Positions 45,622 to 54,968 of a stretch of 64,000 bases of DNA are shown one piece after another. Made by a program: the position numbers and the translations under genes. This DNA comes from Ignavibacteria bacterium (GTDB lineage: Bacteria > Bacteroidota > Ignavibacteria > Tepidaquicellales > OLB5): the NCBI GenBank assembly GCA_020852705.1, contig JADZAP010000001.1, positions 116,610-180,609 on the forward strand, written 5' to 3'. Below the pieces are notes generated by a model, which searched no databases, was not told where the DNA came from, and worked only from the letters and a program-made list of their open reading frames with translations. Numbering within the stretch: the stretch's first letter is position 1; every line of letters starts with the position of its first letter.

Positions 45622-45921
45622 ATGAATAAAATTTTATTTCAAATTAATTACGATGTAATTCCGTCTAAGCGGGATGAATATCTTCAAACCGCAAAAGAAC
45701 TGGAAGAGTATATTAAAAATCATACTCAGCATAACTATATGATTGTTGAAGATAAAAACAGGCAAAACAGCTTTACAGAAGTTTATATACTGAAAGATGA
45801 AGCAGAGTTTGACGGGCTTGAAGATGAAATGGATGATCAAATTTATAACTTAACTACTAAAATTTTAAGCGAATATGTAGTTGATGGAAAAACTAAATAT
45901 TCAACGTTTTATCAAATTTAA
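45622..45921 (+). CDS. Small dimeric alpha-beta barrel-like protein, function unknown
   Basis: The 99-residue protein opens with a beta strand (NKILFQINYDV), an amphipathic helix (SKRDEYLQTAKELEEYI), two strands (HNYMIVED, FTEVYILKD) and another acidic helix. This is the pattern of antibiotic biosynthesis monooxygenase-like and other dimeric alpha-beta barrel proteins. No cofactor motif is seen. It has its own candidate promoter and stands alone between kup and the PgpH-like gene. Its cytosolic, strongly acidic nature (DEAEFDGLEDEMDDQ) is notable. I cannot name a function. Confidence 0.65.
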   Translation: MNKILFQINYDVIPSKRDEYLQTAKELEEYIKNHTQHNYMIVEDKNRQNSFTEVYILKDEAEFDGLEDEMDDQIYNLTTKILSEYVVDGKTKYSTFYQI

Positions 45922-46044
45922 CTTTATAAATTGCTTTAATTTAACAACTTTAAATATTCATCTGTACCCTTATATCTGGACATTTAAAAAATAATTTTAT
46001 TGTTAATTTAGTACAGATATATTTTTTGTATTAATAATATATTT

Positions 46045-48270
46045 TTGTCAAATCTGAATAAAAATAAAACTGATTTTAAAAATAATTATACCGTTAAATT
46101 TTTGATCGGTTTGGTAACTATTATTCTTATAACTTTGATGTTTCCTAAAACAGAGACAATTGAAACAGATTATGTTACCGGTATGGTTTGGAGCAAAGAA
46201 GACCTTATAGCACCTTTCAGTTTCCCTGTATATAAAAGTGAAAATGTTTATAAAAAAGAAATTGAAGAAGCCAGGAGCAAGGTTTATCCTGTTTTTGATG
46301 TGAATAATGTAAAACTTCAGAATTCCAACTGGCTTGATTCATTGAACGCTCAAATTGCTAAACTTATAAAAATTAACAGTTATTCCATTGAGCTGGAAAA
46401 AGAAAAATCACTTCCTGAAGAAAAACGCACTACTAGCGAGCAGACACTCAATAATCTTAAATCAGGACTTAGTATTACTTTAACTGAAGCTGAATGGAAT
46501 AGTCTTAAAAGTCTTTTAAATAACGATGCGTCAAGCGATGCATTTAAAAAGAAAATCATTCAATCTTTAAATCAGGTAAATGATAAGAAAATTATTGATA
46601 TTTCTAAATCCAAAATAACTGCAGGCAAAATTTCCTTTATCAGAAATAAAGTTGAAGAAACAATTGACCTTCAGGAGGTTAGAGATGAAAACGAAGCGAA
46701 GCAGATAATTACAAATGACCTGAATACATATTATAAAAACCCCGAACAGGCAAGTGTATCTTTAAAACTTGCAATACTTTATATTTACCCTGACTATATT
46801 TACGATGATGCAGAAACACAAAAAATACTTACTTCAGTTACTGAAGCTGTTCCCAAAACTTTTGGCTTTGTAAGGCAAAATGAAAGAATTATAAGCAAGC
46901 ATGAACCTATTAGTGAGGCTGCCAAACTAAAGCTTGAGTCTTATAAAAAGATAAGAAACGAACAGATGGGAACTAGTGATTTTTTTCAGCAGCAAACCGG
47001 CAGGTTTCTGTTTGTAAGTTTAATGATATTTTTACTTGTAATTTTCCTTTATAAAATGCGTAAGGCAATTTTTGATGATAATTTAAAGCTTATCCTTATT
47101 TCAACAATTTTACTGTTTCAATGTGTTCTTTCTTATTTAAGTCTTCAGCTAATTATAAATTATCCTATAGAATACATTATTTTTGTTCCAGTTGCAGCTA
47201 TGCTCTTAACAATTATTTTTGATTCAAGGGTTGCTGTTTACATTATTATGGTGATTTGTATTTTAGTTTCTGCTGTTCGCGGCGGTGACTATGATATTCT
47301 TATACCCAATTTTGCAGCTAGCGTTTTAGTTGTTTATTCTGTGCGGGATATCAAAAAACGCTCACAAATGTTTGTTTCAATGATCTATATCCTTATTGGA
47401 TTTTTTGCTGCTATTATTGCTATTGGTTTAGAGAGATATGATGATATTAATATTATCAAAAGCCAGCTTATCAGTGCAGGCATTAATGCTGTTCTTTCAC
47501 CAATTCTTGCTTACGGACTACTGATATTTTATGAAAAGGTCTTTAGGGTTGCCACTGATCTTGTATTTCTTGAATTAAGCGATTTCAATTATCCTTTGCT
47601 TCGCGAGCTTTCTTCAAAAGCTCCGGGAACTTTTCATCATTCAATTATTATGGGTAATCTTTCCGAGCAGGCTGCTAAAGAAATAGGGGCTAACCAGATT
47701 CTTGCAAGAGTTGGATGCTACTATCATGATATTGGAAAACTTGCTAACCCTGATTATTTTGTTGAAAATCAAATGGATTCTAATAAACATGAAGATCTAA
47801 ACCCTTCTTTAAGTGCTAAAATGATTATTGCACATGTTAAAAATGGTATTAAATTAGCCGAAAAATATCGGTTGCCAAAAGAAATAATCAATTTTATTCC
47901 TATGCATCATGGCACTAATCTGGTTTCTTATTTTTATGCAAAAGCCAGAACTGAAGAAGGTGAATTAGATACATCCCATGAATATATTTACCGTTACCCG
48001 GGTCCTAAACCGCAAACAAAAGAAACGGGTATAGTTATGCTGGCAGATTCCGTTGAAGCTGCTACGAGATCTATAGAAGACCCTACTCCTGCCAAGCTGG
48101 AAACTCAAATAAATGAAATTATCAGAGCTCGCTTTCTTGATGGTGAGCTTGATGAGTGTGATTTAACTCTGAAAGATCTTACTAAAATTAAACAAAGTTT
48201 TCTTAAAACTATTGTTGGTATTCATCATCACAGGATAAAATATCCCGAAACATCAGACGATGAAGAATAA
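46045..48270 (+). CDS. 7TM-HD phosphodiesterase (PgpH-like)
   Basis: After one N-terminal helix (about 20-33) comes an extracytoplasmic 7TMR-HDED-type domain (about 35-305), then about seven helices (315-510) and a cytosolic HD domain. HH (531-532), HD (561-562), HH (621-622) and the LADSVEA Asp near 668 form the metal site; the YHDIGK motif marks the HDIG class. PgpH enzymes hydrolyse cyclic di-AMP; other nucleotides cannot be excluded. Length 741 is typical. The start is TTG (MSNLNKNK). The stop overlaps the xerD start by 11 bases, so they are translationally coupled. Confidence 0.9.
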   Translation: MSNLNKNKTDFKNNYTVKFLIGLVTIILITLMFPKTETIETDYVTGMVWSKEDLIAPFSFPVYKSENVYKKEIEEARSKVYPVFDVNNVKLQNSNWLDSLNAQIAKLIKINSYSIELEKEKSLPEEKRTTSEQTLNNLKSGLSITLTEAEWNSLKSLLNNDASSDAFKKKIIQSLNQVNDKKIIDISKSKITAGKISFIRNKVEETIDLQEVRDENEAKQIITNDLNTYYKNPEQASVSLKLAILYIYPDYIYDDAETQKILTSVTEAVPKTFGFVRQNERIISKHEPISEAAKLKLESYKKIRNEQMGTSDFFQQQTGRFLFVSLMIFLLVIFLYKMRKAIFDDNLKLILISTILLFQCVLSYLSLQLIINYPIEYIIFVPVAAMLLTIIFDSRVAVYIIMVICILVSAVRGGDYDILIPNFAASVLVVYSVRDIKKRSQMFVSMIYILIGFFAAIIAIGLERYDDINIIKSQLISAGINAVLSPILAYGLLIFYEKVFRVATDLVFLELSDFNYPLLRELSSKAPGTFHHSIIMGNLSEQAAKEIGANQILARVGCYYHDIGKLANPDYFVENQMDSNKHEDLNPSLSAKMIIAHVKNGIKLAEKYRLPKEIINFIPMHHGTNLVSYFYAKARTEEGELDTSHEYIYRYPGPKPQTKETGIVMLADSVEAATRSIEDPTPAKLETQINEIIRARFLDGELDECDLTLKDLTKIKQSFLKTIVGIHHHRIKYPETSDDEE

Positions 48271-49204
48271 ATCTTCTAAGAAAAACACTAACAGCAATAC
48301 TGTAAAAAACAGCAAAAAAATGCAGGTACAGCAATTTTTGCTTTTTCTTGAGCTCGAAAAATCACTTTCTCTAAACACAATTAACTCTTACAAATATGAT
48401 CTTGATAAATTTTCAGAATATCTGGATTTATTAAACTCAATAAGTTTTGATGAAGTGCAAAACAGCCACATAGAAAAATATCTTGAACTGCTTAAGAAAA
48501 AACATAAAGCTGCAACAATTGCAAGAATGCTTTCGGCACTAAGACAGTTCTATGAATTTCTTATTGATTCAAAAAATTTTAATATAAAGATTAATCCGCT
48601 GGAATTTTTTGATTCGCCAAAACTTGGCAGAAAACTTCCTGATGTTTTAACTATTGAAGAAATTGATAAAATATTATCTCAGCCCAGCATTAACACTCCG
48701 CTTGGCTTAAGAGATAAAACTATCCTGGAAATTATGTATGCCTGCGGTTTAAGGGTAAGCGAAGTTTTAGATCTTAAAACTGCCAATATTCTTTATAATG
48801 ATGAAGTTATAAGAGTTTTTGGAAAAGGTTCTAAAGAAAGAATTGTCCCCATTGCTTCATCTGCAATTGATTGGATTAAAATTTATACTGAAAAGTCAAG
48901 ACCATCAATTGCAAAACCATTTTCAGAAGATTATTTATTTCTCAATTGGAGAGGGAAAAAACTTTCCAGAATGGCTCTTTGGGATATTATTAATAAATAT
49001 TCCAACATGGCAAATATTAAAAAAAAAATTCATCCTCATATTTTCCGCCATTCTTTTGCAACACATCTGCTTGAAGGCGGTGCAGACCTTCGCAGCATTC
49101 AGGAAATGCTCGGTCATGCTGATATTAGCACAACGCAAATTTATACTCATGTTGATATTACCTACCTTAAACAGGTTCATAAGGAGTTTCATCCCCGAAG
49201 CTGA
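48260..49204 (+). CDS. xerD: Site-specific tyrosine recombinase (XerC/XerD type)
   Basis: Xer recombinases resolve chromosome dimers at dif. The N-terminal core-binding SAM-like domain (about 24-110) follows a 20-residue basic tail. The catalytic residues are Arg165 (CGLRVSEV), a Lys near 189, His260-x2-Arg263 (HIFRHS), His286 (GHADIS) and the nucleophile Tyr295 (TQIYTHVD). All are present, so the enzyme should be active. No attachment sites or phage genes are near, and it is in an operon with the HD phosphodiesterase, so it is the chromosomal Xer protein rather than a phage integrase. XerC versus XerD cannot be fixed. It converges with the cca gene with no base between. Confidence 0.92.
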   Translation: MKNKSSKKNTNSNTVKNSKKMQVQQFLLFLELEKSLSLNTINSYKYDLDKFSEYLDLLNSISFDEVQNSHIEKYLELLKKKHKAATIARMLSALRQFYEFLIDSKNFNIKINPLEFFDSPKLGRKLPDVLTIEEIDKILSQPSINTPLGLRDKTILEIMYACGLRVSEVLDLKTANILYNDEVIRVFGKGSKERIVPIASSAIDWIKIYTEKSRPSIAKPFSEDYLFLNWRGKKLSRMALWDIINKYSNMANIKKKIHPHIFRHSFATHLLEGGADLRSIQEMLGHADISTTQIYTHVDITYLKQVHKEFHPRS

Positions 49205-50623
49205 TCAGGAATTGTTTTTTATTAATCCATCTTTAATTTTATAAAGATACTCTAAAGCTGCTTCATAAGAATTTGGTATTACCCCGTCAAGTATTGCCTC
49301 TTCAATTGATTTCTTTATTATACCTACTTCCTTTGAAGGTTCAATCCGGCATATTTTCATAATTTCTTCACCTCTAACAGGGGACTGGAAGTTTCGTATC
49401 CGGTCTCTATTTTCAACCTCTTTAACCTTTTTTTCAACTTTATCAAAATTTTCCAAATATTTCTTCACTTTTGATGGATCTTTAGAGGTAATATCTGCCC
49501 TGCATAAAATAAAAAGGTCATCAATATCGTCACCCGCATCAAATATCAATCGCCTTATTGCAGAGTCTGTTACACTTTTATCAGCTAACGCAATTGGTCT
49601 TAAATGCAGCTTTATAAGTTTTTCTACGTAACTTTGTTTATCTAATGGCAGTTTAAGCCGGGTAAAGATTTTTTTCTGCCATCGCGCACCAAGGTCTTCA
49701 TGACCGTGAAATGTCCAGCCGGTTCCTTCAATAAATTTTTTTGTCGCAGGTTTTGCTATATCATGCATTAAGGCAGCAAATCTTAACCAAATGTTATTTG
49801 TCTTTTGTGAAATATTATCCACTACCTGCAGAGTGTGGTAAAATACATCTTTATGATGGAAATCTTTTCTCTGCTCAACTCCTTCAAGGATATGTACTTC
49901 CGGGAATATTATTTCCATTAATCCTGATTTAAAAAGAAGGTTTAACCCAATTGATGGCTTTCTTGATGCTAATATTTTTAAAAATTCATCTGTTATTCTT
50001 TCCTGTGAAACAACACTTGTTTTACCCTTTTCAATTTTTATTCTCTCGCGCATATTTTTAATTGCATGAAATGTATCACCTGCAATTTCAAATTCAAGCT
50101 GAGAAGCAAACCTGCATGCCCGCATCATTCGCAACGGGTCATCACTGAATGTTTTTTCGGGCTCCAACGGAGTTCGCAGTACTTTTTCCTTTAGATCTGT
50201 TAAGCCGTCAAATAGATCAATTATTTCCTGTTTCTCTTCTGTTAAAGATACTGCAAGTGCATTTACCGTAAAATCACGGCGAGCAAGGTCTTCTGATAAA
50301 CCTGCATATTCAACATCCGGCTTTCTTGAATTGCTTTTATAACTCTCTTTTCTGGCACTTGCAAATTCAATTTTATTTGAGTTAAGTTCAAGAAGTGCAG
50401 TGCCATATCTTTTATAAACACCCTTTAGTTCTGTACTAAAATCCGAAGCAACAATTTTCCCAAAAGCAATTCCATCTCCAATTACTGTAATATCAATATC
50501 AGATATATTAATGTTTAGAAGCTTATCTCTAATAAAACCGCCAACAATGTATGCTTCAACATTATTCTGTTTTGCTAATCTTGCTATTTGTTTTAGAACT
50601 GTATTTGAACCTGTAATATCCAT
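49205..50623 (-). CDS. cca: CCA tRNA nucleotidyltransferase with HD domain
   Basis: The class II polymerase-beta-like nucleotidyltransferase head has IVGGFIRDKL (27-35) and DIDIT (42-46) for the two metal-binding Asp. The PDVEYAGLSEDLARRDFTVNALA segment and the neck RMMRACRFASQL follow, typical of the CCA-adding enzyme and poly(A) polymerase family. A C-terminal HD domain (FAALMHDIAKP near 283-293, with HH in DFHHKDV) adds phosphohydrolase-like activity. Length of 472 is typical for the Bacteroidota-type enzyme. CCA addition to tRNA is likely but poly(A) polymerase (PcnB) cannot be separated by sequence alone. It overlaps the oxidoreductase stop by one base. Confidence 0.9.
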   Translation of the reverse strand: MDITGSNTVLKQIARLAKQNNVEAYIVGGFIRDKLLNINISDIDITVIGDGIAFGKIVASDFSTELKGVYKRYGTALLELNSNKIEFASARKESYKSNSRKPDVEYAGLSEDLARRDFTVNALAVSLTEEKQEIIDLFDGLTDLKEKVLRTPLEPEKTFSDDPLRMMRACRFASQLEFEIAGDTFHAIKNMRERIKIEKGKTSVVSQERITDEFLKILASRKPSIGLNLLFKSGLMEIIFPEVHILEGVEQRKDFHHKDVFYHTLQVVDNISQKTNNIWLRFAALMHDIAKPATKKFIEGTGWTFHGHEDLGARWQKKIFTRLKLPLDKQSYVEKLIKLHLRPIALADKSVTDSAIRRLIFDAGDDIDDLFILCRADITSKDPSKVKKYLENFDKVEKKVKEVENRDRIRNFQSPVRGEEIMKICRIEPSKEVGIIKKSIEEAILDGVIPNSYEAALEYLYKIKDGLIKNNS

Positions 50624-51633
50624 TAATTAGAACTGCTGTTATTAATTATTTTCAATATTTCATCAGCAACTTCAACTGCTTCTTTGCCTGCATTTAATGT
50701 TACTTTTACCTGTTTATTTTCTCTTATACTTGTAATAAATGATTCTAATTCATTTTTTATCGGATTTAATTTTTCCGAATTTTCAGGTTTTGGCTCAAAA
50801 TAAATTATTTTTTTCTTATCTGTTAACTGAAATGTCATTCCTTCATCAGGCACATCAATTTCTGTTAGTTTAAAAACTTCTGATTTGTTATTCAAAAAAT
50901 CCACTGAAATATATGCATTGTTTTGGAAAACTCTCATCTTTCGCATTTTTTTAAGTGAAATTCTGCTTGATGTTAAATTTGCAACACAACCGCTCTCAAG
51001 TGTTAGCCTTGCATTTGCAATATCAATTTCATCTGAAATAACTGCTACCCCGTTTGCATCTATTTTTTTTACTTTTGATTTTGCAAGGTGCAGTATAATA
51101 TCAATATCGTGTATCATCAGGTCCTGAACAACACTTACATCAGTACCGCGGGGGTTAAATTGTGCTAGTCTGTGTGCTTCAATAAACATTGGCTTTATAT
51201 CAAACTTATCCAATGCAGTTAATGCCGGATTAAATCTTTCTACATGCCCAACCTGTATTTTTATCTCTTTGCCTTCTGCTTGATTTATCAATTTTTCTGC
51301 TTCTTCAAGTGAGCTGGTTACGGGCTTTTCAATAAATAAATTTATATTTTTTTCAATTGCCTTAGAGGCAATTTCAAAATGTGATGATGTTGGTGTAACA
51401 ATAACAAGAGCGTTTACGCTGCTAAGCAATTCTGCTAAAGAACCAAATGTATCTATATTAAACTCAGTACTTACAGCGTTGATGATATCGTTGTTAATAT
51501 CATAAACTCCGCAAAAAACTGTATTTTTGTCATCCTCTGCAATTTCCTTCAGCAGTTTTATATGTATCTTGCCTAGATGACCGCATCCTGCTAAACCAAT
51601 TTTTATTCTATCTGTATTATTTTGTTTTAACAT
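50623..51633 (-). CDS. Gfo/Idh/MocA family oxidoreductase
   Basis: The Rossmann NAD(P) domain starts IKIGLAGCGHLGKIH with the GxGxxG fold, followed by FIEKPVTSSLEEAE (Lys97 as the EKP catalytic residue) and a C-terminal alpha/beta domain with the DLMIHDIDIILHLAKSK signature. Members oxidise or reduce sugars and inositols, often UDP-sugars. Its neighbourhood, cca downstream and an EamA transporter upstream, does not show a sugar pathway. Upstream spacing of 18 bp to the transporter suggests an operon. Related Bacteroidota homologues are common in LPS or cell-wall sugar synthesis. Substrate unknown. Confidence 0.9.
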   Translation of the reverse strand: MLKQNNTDRIKIGLAGCGHLGKIHIKLLKEIAEDDKNTVFCGVYDINNDIINAVSTEFNIDTFGSLAELLSSVNALVIVTPTSSHFEIASKAIEKNINLFIEKPVTSSLEEAEKLINQAEGKEIKIQVGHVERFNPALTALDKFDIKPMFIEAHRLAQFNPRGTDVSVVQDLMIHDIDIILHLAKSKVKKIDANGVAVISDEIDIANARLTLESGCVANLTSSRISLKKMRKMRVFQNNAYISVDFLNNKSEVFKLTEIDVPDEGMTFQLTDKKKIIYFEPKPENSEKLNPIKNELESFITSIRENKQVKVTLNAGKEAVEVADEILKIINNSSSN

Positions 51634-51651
51634 ATTATTCTATCATTTTCA

Positions 51652-52533
51652 TTAAGAAATATCTATGCTTACTCTATGCATTAAAAATAATCCAATAAGT
51701 GTAATAAGTGAACCAATTAAAAAATAAATTGATATATGCTCTCCCAGAAATATAATTGAAAATAAAACAGTAAGCAGTGGAGAAATATTTGAAAATGTTG
51801 TAAGCCTGCTAATTGAAATTCTTTTTAAAGCATAATACCATAAAAAATAGGCAAAATATGCAACAAATACAGAAAGGTATATAAAAGAAATAATCCCTTT
51901 ATATGTCAAGTTTACAAGTGTAAAATTAGGCAAATCATAAATAAAAATTGGAATATAAAATAAACTGCCTGTTAAAAATACAAATGCAGATGTTTTTAAA
52001 GCACCGTATTTATCTATGGTCTTTTTACCTAAGGTTAAATACATTGCAAAAGTTAAAACAGCAAACAATAAAAGTATATCACCGTTTAAAACATCATTGT
52101 TAATTTTAGATGCTGAGTATCCCTCGTAAAAAATAAAGAAAATTCCTGCTGCAGTAAGCAAAATTGAAATAATCTTGGCATAATTAAATTTTTCGTATTT
52201 TAGCAATACTGCAATTATGTATGCATATACCGGGTTTAGCGAGTAAATTATCCCGCTGTGAGATGCTAATGAAAGTTTAATACCCGTTAAAAAGAAAAAT
52301 TGATTTAAAGGAATGCATAAAAATGAAAGCAGTATAAGCCGTGGATAATCTTTTTTCTCAAATTTCAGATCAAGTCTTTTTATCTTTAGTGTTATATAAA
52401 ATAAAATGGCAGCAAAACCAAATCTAAAAAAACCAAATGATAACGGTGAAATTTCTGCTACCGCGAGCTTTGCAAATATTGGTGTAAAAGTTGCTGCCAG
52501 TATTATAAATACCAGCAGCATAATATTTTTCAT
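51652..52533 (-). CDS. EamA/DMT-family transporter
   Basis: This 293-residue protein has ten predicted membrane helices in two EamA repeats, with the second repeat beginning at NGDILLLFAVLTFAMYLTLGKK. Motifs such as LSPLSFGFFRF, PLNQFFFLTGIKLSLASHSGIIYSLNPVYAYI and the final ITLIGLFLMHR match the drug/metabolite transporter superfamily. Substrate (metabolite, nucleotide-sugar or efflux) cannot be told. It is followed by the oxidoreductase at 18 bp and preceded by the small basic gene on the same strand. ATG start. Confidence 0.9.
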   Translation of the reverse strand: MKNIMLLVFIILAATFTPIFAKLAVAEISPLSFGFFRFGFAAILFYITLKIKRLDLKFEKKDYPRLILLSFLCIPLNQFFFLTGIKLSLASHSGIIYSLNPVYAYIIAVLLKYEKFNYAKIISILLTAAGIFFIFYEGYSASKINNDVLNGDILLLFAVLTFAMYLTLGKKTIDKYGALKTSAFVFLTGSLFYIPIFIYDLPNFTLVNLTYKGIISFIYLSVFVAYFAYFLWYYALKRISISRLTTFSNISPLLTVLFSIIFLGEHISIYFLIGSLITLIGLFLMHRVSIDIS

Positions 52534-52570
52534 TTATATTTTACTAAAACTGTATAAGTATATCTGATTA

Positions 52571-52669
52571 CTACTTCTTTGCTTTTGCTTTTGATTCTTT
52601 AATCTTTGCTTTTACTTTTGATTGTTTTTTTCTGTGTTTTGCTGAAACCTTTTTTAATTTTTTATTCAT
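52571..52669 (-). CDS. 32-residue lysine-rich basic protein
   Basis: The frame reads MNKKLKKVSAKHRKKQSKV then KAKIKESKAKAKK and stops; 17 of 32 residues are Lys or Arg, with no acidic residue except one Glu. Such tiny HRKxQ-K proteins look like nucleic-acid or ribosome binders and are found as short hypotheticals in Bacteroidota-Chlorobiota genomes by my recollection. It is too small for most gene finders. It lies between the EamA transporter (38 bp) and the class I aldolase on the same strand, so it may be cotranscribed. No Shine-Dalgarno is visible. Function not known; being a chance Lys-rich frame in AT-rich DNA is the alternative. Confidence 0.6.
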   Translation of the reverse strand: MNKKLKKVSAKHRKKQSKVKAKIKESKAKAKK

Positions 52670-52713
52670 TTTTATTAATTTTTTATAGTAGATTTTTCAT
52701 TGATAATTTTTTG

Positions 52714-53775
52714 TTATGCTATTGTAATATCTTTATCCATATAAACATCCTGAATTGCATGAAGAAGTTCAACACCATCTTTCATAGGTTTCTGAAAAGC
52801 TTTTCTGCCTGAAATTAGTCCCATTCCACCTGCACGTTTGTTAATCACCGCTGTTCTTACTGCTTCCTTCAAATCACTTTCACCTTTTCCTGTAGATGCA
52901 CCGCCAGAATTTATTAAACCGCACCTGCCCATGTAACAATTAGCTACCTGATAGCGTGTCAGATCTATTGGGTTATCACTTGTCAATTTTTCATAAACAA
53001 GCTTGCTTGTTTTCCCGAACTTTAATGCATTATAACCTCCGTTATTTTCGGGAAGTTTTTGTTTAATTATATCAGCTTCTATTGTAACCCCAAGATGATT
53101 GGCTTGTCCGGTTAAATCTGCCGATAAATGATAATCTTTATCTCCCTTAACGTTAAATGCTGAATTTCTTAAATAGCACCACAATATGGTAACCATTCCC
53201 AGTTCATGCGCATATTGAAATGCACTGGATATTTCCTGTATTTGACGTGCTGATTCATCTGAACCAAAATAAATTGTTGCACCAATACCTGCTGCTCCCA
53301 TATTAAATCCCTGCTCTATGCTTGCAAAAAGTATCTGATCATATTTGTTGGGATATGAAAGAAATTCATTATGGTTGATCTTTAAAATAAACGGAATTTT
53401 ATGTGCATATTTTCTGCATACTGAGCCAAGTACACCCAGTGTTGAAGCAACTGCATTACACTCACCCTCTATTGCCAGTTTTACAATATTTTCAGGGTCA
53501 AAATAAATTGGATTTGGCGAAAATGATGCTCCGGCTGAGTGTTCTACACCCTGGTCAACCGGGAGAATTGATAGATATCCTGTGCCGCGAAGTCTTCCCG
53601 TGTTATATATCGCCTGCATGTTTCTTAATACCTGCGGTGAACGGTCTGAATCTTTCCATATCCGGTCAATAAAATCCGGACCCGGCAAATGAATATCACT
53701 TTTTAAAATTGTTGCACATTTATGTTCAAGCAATGCTGCGTCATCGCCTAATAATTCTTTTATATTTGCAGCCAT
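52714..53775 (-). CDS. Class I fructose-bisphosphate aldolase (archaeal/FbaB type)
   Basis: This enzyme cleaves fructose 1,6-bisphosphate without metal, via a Schiff-base lysine. The 353-residue protein has the DeoC/FbaB-type TIM barrel: [43 protein letters not shown], and [39 protein letters not shown] and [15 protein letters not shown] near the C-terminus bind phosphate. It differs from the zinc-dependent class II enzyme common in bacteria and is usual in Bacteroidota. It follows ygfZ by 32 bp on the same strand; the two are probably cotranscribed. Confidence 0.93.
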   Translation of the reverse strand: MAANIKELLGDDAALLEHKCATILKSDIHLPGPDFIDRIWKDSDRSPQVLRNMQAIYNTGRLRGTGYLSILPVDQGVEHSAGASFSPNPIYFDPENIVKLAIEGECNAVASTLGVLGSVCRKYAHKIPFILKINHNEFLSYPNKYDQILFASIEQGFNMGAAGIGATIYFGSDESARQIQEISSAFQYAHELGMVTILWCYLRNSAFNVKGDKDYHLSADLTGQANHLGVTIEADIIKQKLPENNGGYNALKFGKTSKLVYEKLTSDNPIDLTRYQVANCYMGRCGLINSGGASTGKGESDLKEAVRTAVINKRAGGMGLISGRKAFQKPMKDGVELLHAIQDVYMDKDITIA

Positions 53776-53807
53776 ATAATTTTTTCTCCGTTTTTTCTGA
53801 ATTTATT

Positions 53808-54752
53808 TTAAAAGGGGAGCTTATTTATTGTGCAATTAAGTTCGCCTTTAGGTAGTTTAATTTTATACTCTTTGTTATAATCTAAAAATATTGTTTTAAC
53901 AAAACCCAGCCCAATTGATTTATTGTTTTCTTCAGCAATAATACTTGTTGTAAAACCGCACTCCTTGTTATCTATTGAAATCTTATATTGTTCATCCGCA
54001 TTATCCGGTACACCATCAATGTTTAATCCAACTATATGCTTGCTTATCTTATCATAAGCATCAAGTCTTGCAATTACCTCTTGTCCAATATAGCATCCTT
54101 TTGTAAAACTTACATATTTATTAAGTCCGCTCTCAAGCGGATTAGTTTTTTCACTCATCTCTTTCCCAAATGCAGGTATCCCAAGTCTTATTCTCTTTAT
54201 TTCAAAATCTTTCTCGTCTATTTCTGATAACTGATATTTACTTATAATTTCTTCTGAAAAAATTCTCGATTCCCAATATACTTTATCATCATTTGGAAAA
54301 ATTAGCTTAACACCCCCCATAGGATCATCGTTAATTGTGATTAATCCGTTGTGAAATTTTGTAACTCTAAATTTTCCTTCCTTTAGATCATTACAATCAG
54401 TTCCGGTAATTTCACTAAAAAATTCAGAGTATTTTTCGCCGGTAAAAAATAATGTTGAATAAGTACCAGAAAAATTTACTGCCGTAAAATCATCCATTAT
54501 TGTATATTTATCTAAATGTGCAATTACATTTGCTGAGTTATTAAAAGAACATGAAGAAAAAACAAAATCACCAAAATTGTAAATTTCTATAAGGTCAATT
54601 ATTCTTCCCTTATCAGATGTTAATATAGTTTTGGCAGTTTCAAATCCCGTCAGAGTTTTTACTTCATTGGTAGAAAGCCTGTTTATTAAATCCAGTCTTT
54701 CAGCGCCTTTAAACTTTAAATAGCCGCTGTTTAATTTGTAAAAATTAAGCAT
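53808..54752 (-). CDS. ygfZ: Folate-binding YgfZ-like protein (GcvT family)
   Basis: YgfZ uses a tetrahydrofolate-binding GcvT fold and assists iron-sulfur cluster enzymes. The hallmark KGCYIGQE lies at about residue 220, followed by VIARLDAYDKISKHIVGL. The front has YLKFKGAERLDLINRLSTN, a typical YgfZ/GcvT start. A longer ATG at 54779 adds nine residues, but the strong TTGAAT-N17-TATATT(TG) promoter (54760-54790) lies across that region, so transcription probably starts after it; I use the ATG at 54752 (MLNFYKLNSG). A leader of only 3 or so bases means a near-leaderless message. It is first of the ygfZ-aldolase unit, divergent from rodZ. Confidence 0.9.
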   Translation of the reverse strand: MLNFYKLNSGYLKFKGAERLDLINRLSTNEVKTLTGFETAKTILTSDKGRIIDLIEIYNFGDFVFSSCSFNNSANVIAHLDKYTIMDDFTAVNFSGTYSTLFFTGEKYSEFFSEITGTDCNDLKEGKFRVTKFHNGLITINDDPMGGVKLIFPNDDKVYWESRIFSEEIISKYQLSEIDEKDFEIKRIRLGIPAFGKEMSEKTNPLESGLNKYVSFTKGCYIGQEVIARLDAYDKISKHIVGLNIDGVPDNADEQYKISIDNKECGFTTSIIAEENNKSIGLGFVKTIFLDYNKEYKIKLPKGELNCTINKLPF

Positions 54753-54759
54753 TAATATG

Positions 54760-54790
54760 CAAATATACCTGTTTTTCATTCTTTATTCAA
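54760..54790 (-). promoter_or_regulatory. Promoter TTGAAT-N17-TATATT(TG) of ygfZ
   Basis: Minus-strand TTGAAT, 17 bases, TATATTTG is a near-perfect fit to both sigma-70 and the Bacteroidota TAnnTTTG element. It overlaps the longer candidate start and so argues against it. Predicted transcription start is within a few bases of the ygfZ ATG. Confidence 0.6.
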
Positions 54791-54968
54791 TTTATTAATT
54801 TGCAGCTGAATTATTCTTTTTTGTTTATTTGATTCTAATCAGAATAAATTGTTACATTGTCAGTAAAAGAGTTTTTAAATTTTACGCTATTTTCAATTGA
54901 AATTAAAATAAAGTAAGTTTATTTTTGCAAAATCAGTATATTTATTATACATAACTTCTCAACTCTGA

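Noticed and set aside
48260..49204. Phage integrase or mobile element
   Set aside because: All catalytic residues fit Xer, it is coupled to a housekeeping gene, and no att sites, phage genes or tRNA border it.
54753..54779. Longer ygfZ start at 54779
   Set aside because: The best promoter in that gap overlaps it, and family alignment begins at the later ATG.
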